From an uncultured Phycisphaerae bacterium (GTDB taxonomy: Bacteria; Planctomycetota; Phycisphaerae; Sedimentisphaerales; Anaerohalosphaeraceae): a stretch of 7,265 nt of DNA. Location: the NCBI GenBank assembly GCA_937995495.1, contig CALKKA010000017.1, forward strand, positions 1 to 7,265. The letters are read 5' to 3'. The position numbers were made by a program, and so were the translations under genes. The notes below the pieces were generated by a model, which worked only from the letters and a program-made list of their open reading frames with translations, did no database searches and had not been told where the DNA came from. Positions 1 to 5,216 of the stretch are shown piece by piece (the stretch's first letter is position 1; each line of letters begins with the position of its first letter).

Positions 1-556
1 ACGGATCAGGACTCGAAGCATAATAGGTTTCGAAGATGAGCGATTTGAAGATGCCGTGGAACAGATCCATCCCGCCGACACTGACCGAACCAATGGTGTC
101 GCCATGGTAGGCTTCTTTGAGTGCGATGAATTTCGTTTTGCCCGTCTGGCCGATGTTTTGCCAGTATTGATAGGCCATCTTGATAGCGATCTCCACCGCC
201 GTCGCACCACTGTCGGAGTAAAAGACCTTTTCCAATCCATCCGGTGCGATCTGCACCAGTTTTTCAGCCAGTTCGATGGACGTCGATTGTCCCAATCCCA
301 GCAGCGTGCTGTGGGCGATCTTATCCAACTGTGCCCGAATCGCATCATCGATTCTTTTGACTCGATGACCGTGGACATTGCACCATAAGCTGCTGACACC
401 ATCGATATAGCGATTGCCCTCGGTGTCGATCAGATAAAACCCGTCGCCCGAGTCGATAATAACGGGATCGTCCTCCAGCCAGTCCGCCATCTGGGTAAAC
501 GGATGCCAAAGATATTGCTTGTCTAATTGGACCAGTCGAGCCGTCTTTTTGTTCAT
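1..556 (-). CDS. bioA: Adenosylmethionine-8-amino-7-oxononanoate aminotransferase, N-terminal part (cut by window edge)
   Basis: This is the first 185 codons of a PLP-dependent class III aminotransferase, which uses S-adenosylmethionine to convert KAPA to DAPA in biotin synthesis in the cytoplasm. The N-terminus has the BioA signature WHPFTQM at residues 18-24, followed by GVSSLW at 53-58 and VHGH at 61-64. SDSGATAVE at 114-122 is the cofactor phosphate-binding turn, and YHGDT at 150-154 holds the aromatic residue that stacks on PLP. The second position of the WHP(F/Y) motif is Phe rather than the Tyr of E. coli, as I recall for Bacillus-type BioA. The catalytic lysine and the C-terminal half lie beyond the left edge. 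The ATG at 556-554 is the first possible start, because an in-frame TAG stands at 565-563 and WHPFTQM normally lies near the N-terminus. No Shine-Dalgarno sequence precedes it. The Hpt gene ends 56 bases upstream on the same strand. No other biotin gene is visible. Confidence 0.93.
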   Translation of the reverse strand, partial: MNKKTARLVQLDKQYLWHPFTQMADWLEDDPVIIDSGDGFYLIDTEGNRYIDGVSSLWCNVHGHRVKRIDDAIRAQLDKIAHSTLLGLGQSTSIELAEKLVQIAPDGLEKVFYSDSGATAVEIAIKMAYQYWQNIGQTGKTKFIALKEAYHGDTIGSVSVGGMDLFHGIFKSLIFETYYASSPDP

Positions 557-564
557 ACAGTGCT

Positions 565-592
565 ATTATGAGTAAAAAGCCGCCCCCGTCAA
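565..592 (-). promoter_or_regulatory. Predicted sigma-70-type promoter of bioA
   Basis: Reading the minus strand, a -35 box TTGACG (592-587) is followed after 16 bases by a -10 box CATAAT (570-565). Each differs from the consensus by one base. The expected transcription start, about seven bases after the -10 box, falls near 558, only about two bases before the bioA ATG at 556. If used, it gives a leaderless or near-leaderless mRNA, which fits the absence of a ribosome binding site. The boxes are read directly; their use is inferred. Confidence 0.5.
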
Positions 593-612
593 GATTGCGA
601 GAAATAGAATTG

Positions 613-1017
613 CTATGAAGTACCGGCTTCGGCCGCCTGTTTGGCACGATTGATCCAATCAGGCTGCTCCAGTAGTGATTTCAGAAATGTGTATTCCTGT
701 TCGACCCGGATCAATTGCTCATCGATCCCTTCCAGATTCATTTCGGAAGCGTTCTTTTCCATGATCCAGGCCTTCTTGGCCAGCGGAACGGCCCCGATAT
801 TGGATGCAGACCCCTTCAGGGCATGGGCATACAATTCGATCTGTTCAGGACTATGCGCTTTAACAGCACTTTTAAGTGAAAGCATCAGCGTTTCGCCGTT
901 TTTTAGAAAAGAAACGGCAAACTGAGTGATAATCTGCTCATCACAAATCCGGCCAAAAACATCCCACCAGTAAATCGGGCAGCCAACATCGGCTATTGTG
1001 CTTTCTTTTTGAATCAT
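613..1017 (-). CDS. Stand-alone histidine phosphotransfer (Hpt) domain protein
   Basis: The 134-residue protein is essentially one Hpt domain, a four-helix bundle that relays phosphoryl groups between receiver domains in multistep phosphorelays. The motif HALKGSASNIGA at residues 65-76 has the phosphorylatable His65 and the conserved Lys68, Gly69 and downstream Gly75. Helical segments before it (about 25-55) and after it (about 77-117) fit the family layout. There are no membrane segments, receiver or kinase domain, so its partner histidine kinase and response regulator must lie elsewhere. The start at 1017 is chosen because a GGAG lies five bases upstream; an in-frame ATG at 1146 lacks such a site and would add 43 low-complexity residues. 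A GATAAT-like -10 box (1041-1036) stands just upstream but has a poor -35 partner. The gene is divergent from pcm and upstream of bioA. Its signalling role cannot be read from this context. Confidence 0.85.
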   Translation of the reverse strand: MIQKESTIADVGCPIYWWDVFGRICDEQIITQFAVSFLKNGETLMLSLKSAVKAHSPEQIELYAHALKGSASNIGAVPLAKKAWIMEKNASEMNLEGIDEQLIRVEQEYTFLKSLLEQPDWINRAKQAAEAGTS

Positions 1018-1022
1018 TGTAT

Positions 1023-1026
1023 CTCC
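1023..1026 (-). promoter_or_regulatory. Ribosome binding site of the Hpt gene
   Basis: On the minus strand GGAG is followed by five bases and then the ATG at 1017-1015. This site decides the start in favour of 134 residues over the longer open frame beginning at 1146. Confidence 0.7.
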
Positions 1027-1131
1027 GAGTCGTCTATTATCGGGCCTTATCGAAATCCCCACAGATAATGACCGATGGGTGCAGCAGCATCGGCCAAAAC
1101 CCCTCCAGTCCAATTCAAATAGAGATTTATA

Positions 1132-1160
1132 TTGAAAAATATACAAAACATTCTGATACT
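1132..1160 (+). promoter_or_regulatory. Candidate promoter of pcm
   Basis: A -35 box TTGAAA (1132-1137) and a -10 box GATACT (1155-1160) are separated by 17 bases, matching the sigma-70 consensus at five and four of six positions. The predicted start near 1167 would give pcm a leader of about 100 bases, holding the inverted repeat and palindrome at 1217-1260. The Hpt gene runs the other way from 1017, so the 248-base divergent spacer must serve both genes. The match is moderate and the stretch is AT-rich, so a chance match is possible. Confidence 0.35.
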
Positions 1161-1216
1161 GTGCACTGGATTACCATTAAAATTCCTGTTCCTGCGCGGC
1201 TCTCTGGGTTTCAGAT

Positions 1217-1260
1217 AGTAAGTTATAACTCTACGCCTAGGAACTTACTTCCCTTAAGGG
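1217..1260 (+). repeat. Inverted repeat and palindrome in the pcm leader, overlapping the ribosome binding site
   Basis: Two perfect 8-base arms, AGTAAGTT (1217-1224) and AACTTACT (1242-1249), flank a 17-base loop that itself contains CCTAGG. Immediately after comes the perfect 10-base palindrome CCCTTAAGGG (1251-1260), whose right half AAGGG is the pcm Shine-Dalgarno. The left part also holds AGTTATAACT, a second perfect 10-base palindrome (1221-1230). As DNA these could be operator half-sites; as RNA the 8-base stem sits two bases upstream of the AAGGGs palindrome and could affect ribosome access. No function is shown. Confidence 0.45.
1256..1260 (+). promoter_or_regulatory. Ribosome binding site of pcm
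   Basis: AAGGG lies five bases before the ATG at 1266. It decides the start: the open frame continues upstream to 996, but that extension has no family resemblance, and the 220-residue product starting here has the usual length of the family. Confidence 0.7.
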
Positions 1261-1265
1261 TACAA

Positions 1266-1928
1266 ATGGTTAGTTACGACGACAAAAACCGTTACGCCAT
1301 CAATCGCCGGACCATGATCGAAATGCATTTGCGCGGCCGGGGCATCCACGACCGGCGTGTCTTAAACGCGATGGAGCGTTTGCCGCGGGAGTCCTTTATC
1401 GGAAAAAAATACGCCAGCAGCGCCTACGACGACAACCCACTCCCTATCGGTATGGGCCAAACCATCAGCCAACCCTACATCGTCGCACTCATGACACAGT
1501 GCCTTGATCTTTCCGGCAGCGAAGAAGTCCTGGAGATCGGCACGGGCAGCGGCTATCAAACCGCCGTCTTGTCCGAGTTGGCGGCGAAAGTTTATACCAT
1601 TGAGCGATTTGGTGAACTCAGCGAGCAGGCACAGGCCTCACTTGCTAAACTGGACTGTAAAAACATTGAATTTACCGTTGGCGACGGCAGTTGCGGCTGG
1701 TCCGAGGACAGACAATTTGACCGTATCATTATCACTGCCGCAGTCCCGGAAGTCCCCGAACCGCTCAAAGATCAGCTTAGAGAGGGTGGCCTGTTGGTCG
1801 CCCCCGTCGGTGGGCAATACACACAGGAATTGGTCATCGCAAAAAAAAACAACGATTGTCTAAGCACTGAAACTATATGCGGTTGCCGATTTGTCAAGCT
1901 CATTGGTCAATATGCTTATGGTGAATAA
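1266..1928 (+). CDS. pcm: Protein-L-isoaspartate O-methyltransferase
   Basis: The enzyme methylates the carboxyl of L-isoaspartyl residues formed by spontaneous ageing of Asn and Asp, using S-adenosylmethionine, and so starts repair of damaged cytoplasmic proteins. The 220-residue length is typical. The family substrate-site motif GMGQTISQPYIVALM is at residues 62-76. SAM motif I, VLEIGTGSGYQTA, is at 88-100, the acidic residue after the second strand is in YTIER at 110-114, and GDGSCGW is at 139-145. The block FDRIIITAAVPEVP (151-164), then LLVAPVG at 176-182, closes the fold. The C-terminus CRFVKLIGQYAYGE fits the family's RFVPL-type ending. The gene stands alone: Hpt diverges upstream, and a 180-base spacer with its own promoter separates it from the next gene. 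A run of lysines and A-rich codons near residue 193-195 is unremarkable. The identification is firm. Confidence 0.96.
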   Translation: MVSYDDKNRYAINRRTMIEMHLRGRGIHDRRVLNAMERLPRESFIGKKYASSAYDDNPLPIGMGQTISQPYIVALMTQCLDLSGSEEVLEIGTGSGYQTAVLSELAAKVYTIERFGELSEQAQASLAKLDCKNIEFTVGDGSCGWSEDRQFDRIIITAAVPEVPEPLKDQLREGGLLVAPVGGQYTQELVIAKKNNDCLSTETICGCRFVKLIGQYAYGE

Positions 1929-2055
1929 AAGATTTTGGGTATACGCCCTAAGAAAAATAGGCACTGGGGAGGTCTTTCTAGTTGAACCCTTCTGAGATTT
2001 TGTCGTATAAGACACTAATATTCCCGACAGAAGCTGGAGAAAACTTTTTTCCTTT

Positions 2056-2083
2056 TTGTATCCTGAAAATATATGACTATACT
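2056..2083 (+). promoter_or_regulatory. Predicted promoter of the small gene and aceE
   Basis: A -35 box TTGTAT (2056-2061) and a -10 box TATACT (2078-2083) are separated by 16 bases; the -10 differs from consensus at one position. The expected start near 2090 gives a leader of about 19 bases holding AAGGA (2098-2102), six bases before the ATG at 2109. The rest of the 1929-2108 spacer shows no gene and no convincing terminator. Confidence 0.5.
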
Positions 2084-2108
2084 AAGAATTTGACCGAAAG
2101 GAATAGCC

Positions 2109-2294
2109 ATGGAAAATAAAGACATGCCGCATCCTGAACACGATAAGCACTTGTGCTATCTTAACAATCTGCGTTTTCAGGCCACCAACGCTGAAGACTA
2201 TAAGGCTCTCATCAAAAACGCGCAGTATTACTGTCAAAATTGCGGCCGTGCCGCCGCCAGCAACAAGAATCTGTGCAAACCTGTGAAGATATAA
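2109..2294 (+). CDS. Small cysteine-containing protein, possible metal-binding, upstream of aceE
   Basis: A 61-residue acidic-to-neutral protein with a good ribosome binding site (AAGGA, six-base spacing) and a promoter-like sequence in front. It has four cysteines: Cys16 in the context HLCYLNNLRF, a CxxC pair at 42 and 45 in YYCQNCGR, and Cys56 in NLCKP. His11 and His14 precede Cys16. CxxC plus further Cys/His residues suggests a zinc-ribbon-like metal site, but the spacing does not match a named family I can state with confidence. I have the impression that similar short proteins occur in anaerobic bacteria, without a known function. There is no signal peptide or membrane segment, so it should be cytoplasmic. 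It ends 24 bases before aceE, so the two are probably co-transcribed, which suggests a role linked to pyruvate dehydrogenase, or merely shared expression. The pattern of motifs, start site and spacing makes it a real gene. Confidence 0.8.
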   Translation: MENKDMPHPEHDKHLCYLNNLRFQATNAEDYKALIKNAQYYCQNCGRAAASNKNLCKPVKI

Positions 2295-2318
2295 CAAACA
2301 ACTCGCGGAGTCTTATCA

Positions 2319-4982
2319 ATGGATCAAGATCACAACGCAAGCGAATCCGACAATAAACAATGGCTCGACGCACTGGAGCAGATTTTCCAGACGCAGGGGC
2401 CAAGCAAAGTTAAAGATCTTCTCAAGCAGCTTAATGCACAGGGCGAGCAATACGGCTGTCATTTTAGCCAGCCCGTCAACACACCGTACCTGAACACGGT
2501 CGCACCCGAAGACCAACCGCCCTATCCCGGACGCAGGGCCATTGAACAACGGATTAAAAGCCTGATCAGATGGAATGCCATGTCCATGGTCGTTCGCGCA
2601 AACAAACAAGAAAGCGGCATCGGCGGACATATTTCCTCATACGCCTCCTCAGCAACGCTTTATGAAGTGGGATTCAATCATTTTTTTCGAGCCAGGAACG
2701 CTGATCAGGAAGGCGACCTTGTCTATTTTCAGGGTCATGCATGTCCCGGCGTTTATGCACGCGCTTTTCTGGAAGGCCGGCTCTCGGGCTTTGATCTCAG
2801 CAATTTTAGACGGGAACTCAGTCCGCAGGGCGGGCTAACGTCTTATCCGCATCCACGCTTGATGCCGGAGTTTTGGCAGTTTCCAACAGTGTCAATGGGA
2901 CTGGCTCCCATGATGTCAATCTATCAAGCCCGCTTCGCCCGCTACCTTGAGAGCCGGGGACTCAAGAAACCGTCGGATCAAAAGATTTGGGCCTTTCTGG
3001 GGGATGGCGAAATGGACGAACCCGAAAGCCGCGGCCTGATCGGGGTTGCCGGCTGGGAAAAACTGGACAATCTGATCTATGTCATCAACTGCAACCTCCA
3101 GCGTCTTGATGGGCCCGTTCGAGGTAATGGCAAGATCATCCAGGAACTGGAAGCGGCCTTTGTCGGAGCCGGCTGGAATGTGATCAAAGTGATCTGGGGT
3201 TCCGATTGGGATGCACTGCTGGAAAAAGACACCAGCGGGCTGTTGCTCAAACGCATGGAAGAAGTGGTTGACGGCCAGTTCCAAAAATATGCTGTCTCCA
3301 ATGGGGATTATATCCGAAAAGATTTTTTTGGGGCCTATCCGGAACTGCTGGAACTGGTCAAAAATTACTCCGATGAACAGCTTGAAAAACTCAATCGCGG
3401 CGGTCATGACGCATTAAAGGTGTACTCGGCCTACAAGGCGGCTGTCGAGCACACCGGCTCACCCACCGTCATCCTGGCCCAGACCATCAAGGGCTACGGA
3501 ATGGGTGAAGCGGGCGAAGGCAGAAATATTTCACACCAGCAGAAAAAGCTCAATGAGCAGGAACTGCTGGCCTTCAGGAGTCGCTTTGGAATCCCGATCC
3601 CCGATTACGAGGTTCAGGAAGCTCCCTTCTATAAACCCATACCCGACAGCGAAGAGTTGACCTATCTCAGCGCCCGCCGTGAGGAACTGGGTGGCTTCCT
3701 ACCCAGCCGTAACGTCAAGGTTGATCCGATCCAAATGCCCGCGGAAAATGCATTCAATGAATTCTATGCCGGTTCTGAGGGTCGCAAGGCCAGTACAACG
3801 ATGGCTACGGTGCGACTGCTGGCGAAGCTGATGAAAGATGAGCAGGTCGGTGAATTGATCGTCCCGATTGTGCCGGATGAGGCACGGACATTTGGAATGG
3901 AACCCCTGTTCAGGCAAGCGGGCATCTACTCCTCTGCTGGACAACTCTACGAACCGGTCGATAAAGAGTTCTTGCTCTACTATAACGAGCAAAAAGATGG
4001 AGCGATCCTTGAAGAGGGCATCAATGAAGGCGGCTCAATGTCATCCTTTATTGCCGCGGGGACCGCTTACGCAACCTATGGCGTTAACGCGATTCCGTTT
4101 TATCTGTTCTACTCAATGTTTGGAGTCCAGCGCGTCAGCGACTTGATATGGGCCGCCAGCGACATGATGGCGAAAGGTTTTATGTTGGGCGGCATCGCCG
4201 GACGAACCACGCTCGCCGGAGAAGGTCTCCAGCATCAGGACGGGCACAGTCACCACACATTCCTCTCTGTCCCCCACCTGAAGTGCTACGACCCTGCGTT
4301 TGCTTATGAGATGGCGGTCATCATTCACGATGGAATCAAAAGAATGTATGTCGATCAGGAAAACCTGTTCTATTACATCACCATGATGAACGAAAACTAC
4401 GAGATGCCTCCGATGCCCGAAAACTGCACGGACGGGATTCTTAAGGGAATGTATCAATACAAGGCGTCCGACACTCAGGACAACAGGCCCAAGGCCACCC
4501 TCCTCGGAAGCGGCGCCATCTTAACCGAAGTGCTCAAGGCACAACACATGTTGGAATCCGAATACAATATCGCTGCCGATGTCTGGAGCGTCACCAGTTA
4601 CAAAGAACTGTATACCGACGCCCTGGAAACGGATCGATGGAATCTTCTGCATCCAACTGAAAACCAGAAGGATTCCTATATCCAGCAGTGTACGGGTCAT
4701 GCCGGCGGCGTTTTTGTTGCCGCCTCGGACTATCTCAAGGCATTGCCCCTCTCGATTGCCAAATGGTTCCCCGGCCGATTGGTCGCCTTGGGAACCGATG
4801 GATTCGGGCGCAGTGACGCGCGAGCCGACCTGAGAAATTACTTCGAGGTCGACGCCCGTTTTATTACACTGGGTGCGTTGCATGGACTGGCCTTAGAAGG
4901 TCAAATAGACAAAAGCCTTCTCGCCGCCGCCATAGAGAAGATGAACATCGATCCTGAAAAAATCAGTCCCCTATCCGTCTAG
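2319..4982 (+). CDS. aceE: Pyruvate dehydrogenase E1 component, homodimeric AceE type
   Basis: This thiamine-diphosphate enzyme decarboxylates pyruvate and transfers the acetyl group to the lipoyl arms of the E2 subunit, feeding acetyl-CoA production. Its 887 residues match the E. coli length, and similarity is evident throughout. The N-terminal thiamine domain holds GGHISS (His104), FQGHACPGVYARAFLEGRL (His140), and the cofactor motif GDGEMDEPES from 228 with NCN at 257-259. The mobile active-site loop includes NISHQQKK (His406). The pyrimidine domain holds EEGINE (Glu570, aligned with the catalytic glutamate numbered 571 in E. coli) and GLQHQDGHSH (His639). The C-terminal domain, about 725-887, includes GTDGFGRSD. 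All catalytic positions I can align are intact. GGAG at 2307-2310, eight bases before the ATG, supports the start. The small cysteine protein lies 24 bases upstream. No aceF or lpd follows; the next gene is convergent. The stop codon TAG overlaps the boundary of the TA-flanked fold-back element. Confidence 0.98.
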   Translation: MDQDHNASESDNKQWLDALEQIFQTQGPSKVKDLLKQLNAQGEQYGCHFSQPVNTPYLNTVAPEDQPPYPGRRAIEQRIKSLIRWNAMSMVVRANKQESGIGGHISSYASSATLYEVGFNHFFRARNADQEGDLVYFQGHACPGVYARAFLEGRLSGFDLSNFRRELSPQGGLTSYPHPRLMPEFWQFPTVSMGLAPMMSIYQARFARYLESRGLKKPSDQKIWAFLGDGEMDEPESRGLIGVAGWEKLDNLIYVINCNLQRLDGPVRGNGKIIQELEAAFVGAGWNVIKVIWGSDWDALLEKDTSGLLLKRMEEVVDGQFQKYAVSNGDYIRKDFFGAYPELLELVKNYSDEQLEKLNRGGHDALKVYSAYKAAVEHTGSPTVILAQTIKGYGMGEAGEGRNISHQQKKLNEQELLAFRSRFGIPIPDYEVQEAPFYKPIPDSEELTYLSARREELGGFLPSRNVKVDPIQMPAENAFNEFYAGSEGRKASTTMATVRLLAKLMKDEQVGELIVPIVPDEARTFGMEPLFRQAGIYSSAGQLYEPVDKEFLLYYNEQKDGAILEEGINEGGSMSSFIAAGTAYATYGVNAIPFYLFYSMFGVQRVSDLIWAASDMMAKGFMLGGIAGRTTLAGEGLQHQDGHSHHTFLSVPHLKCYDPAFAYEMAVIIHDGIKRMYVDQENLFYYITMMNENYEMPPMPENCTDGILKGMYQYKASDTQDNRPKATLLGSGAILTEVLKAQHMLESEYNIAADVWSVTSYKELYTDALETDRWNLLHPTENQKDSYIQQCTGHAGGVFVAASDYLKALPLSIAKWFPGRLVALGTDGFGRSDARADLRNYFEVDARFITLGALHGLALEGQIDKSLLAAAIEKMNIDPEKISPLSV

Positions 4983-5140
4983 AGCATGTCAAGAAATGAT
5001 ATAACCGCTTATGCCTGTTGCGGCTTTGTCTGGCGGCGTTGAAAATACTCGCCAATGAATCACATTGACTGCGTTTTTCGCCTTGCCAGACGCGTCCTCA
5101 CGACGGCCTAAGAAGTCACATAATTACTTGAAATGCTCTA
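4980..5140. mobile_element. MITE-like fold-back element with TA flanks, inserted at the aceE stop codon
   Basis: A 157-bp core (4982-5138) is bounded by TA on both sides (4980-4981 and 5139-5140). The ends are imperfect inverted repeats. Comparing the left end with the reverse complement of the right end, TAGAGCAT is identical, the first 14 bases differ once, and 28 of the first 36 agree. A second nested perfect pair, GTCTGGC (5028-5034) and GCCAGAC (5085-5091), follows further in, and between them are short hairpins GGCG/CGCC (5035-5038, 5050-5053) and GCG/CGC (5071-5073, 5079-5081). No open frame of note lies inside. Non-coding, short, with terminal inverted repeats and a TA duplication, this fits a miniature inverted-repeat element of the IS630/Tc1-mariner type. 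A non-mobile palindromic repeat family, or a long bidirectional terminator, is the alternative. Other copies in the genome would settle it. Confidence 0.6.
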
Positions 5141-5164
5141 ATTCAATGAACGTGATGAACATCC

Positions 5165-5210
5165 GCCACAACGGTGAGGGTCTGTGGCAACGACCCGTTA
5201 ATCGCTAACG
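5165..5210. other. Overlapping short hairpins between the convergent genes
   Basis: Three short inverted repeats are seen: GCCACA/TGTGGC (5165-5170, 5183-5188), GGGTC/GACCC (5178-5182, 5192-5196), and CGTTA/TAACG (5196-5200, 5206-5210). The first two overlap in extent and would compete. They lie just beyond the stop of the minus-strand lipoprotein gene (5217) and downstream of aceE. None is followed by a clear T-run on either strand, so this is not a standard intrinsic terminator. Confidence 0.25.
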
Positions 5211-5216
5211 ATTGAA

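Noticed and set aside
1072..1093. Hairpin CCGATG/CATCGG in the Hpt-pcm spacer as an operator or terminator
   Set aside because: A six-base stem with a ten-base loop is within chance expectation, and no partner signal was found.
1018..1146. Upstream extension of the Hpt protein to an ATG at 1146
   Set aside because: No ribosome site there, the added residues are unlike an Hpt domain, and GGAG directly precedes the ATG at 1017.
996..1265. N-terminal extension of pcm by 90 codons
   Set aside because: The frame is open, but the first part is antisense to the Hpt gene, the residues resemble no methyltransferase sequence, and the ATG at 1266 has AAGGG at correct spacing and yields the normal family length.
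1937..1948. Hairpin GGGT/GCCC just after the pcm stop as terminator
   Set aside because: Only four base pairs, one of them a wobble, and no T-run after it.
2036..2057. Intrinsic terminator after pcm
   Set aside because: A GGAGAAA/TTTTTCC stem with a three-base loop is followed by five T, but the stem is AT-rich with a wobble pair and overlaps the next -35 box. Too weak to call.
2916..3407. Long antisense open frame within aceE
   Set aside because: It is the shadow of a strongly conserved gene in another frame, with no ribosome site or family resemblance. The same applies to the antisense frame at 4521-4883.
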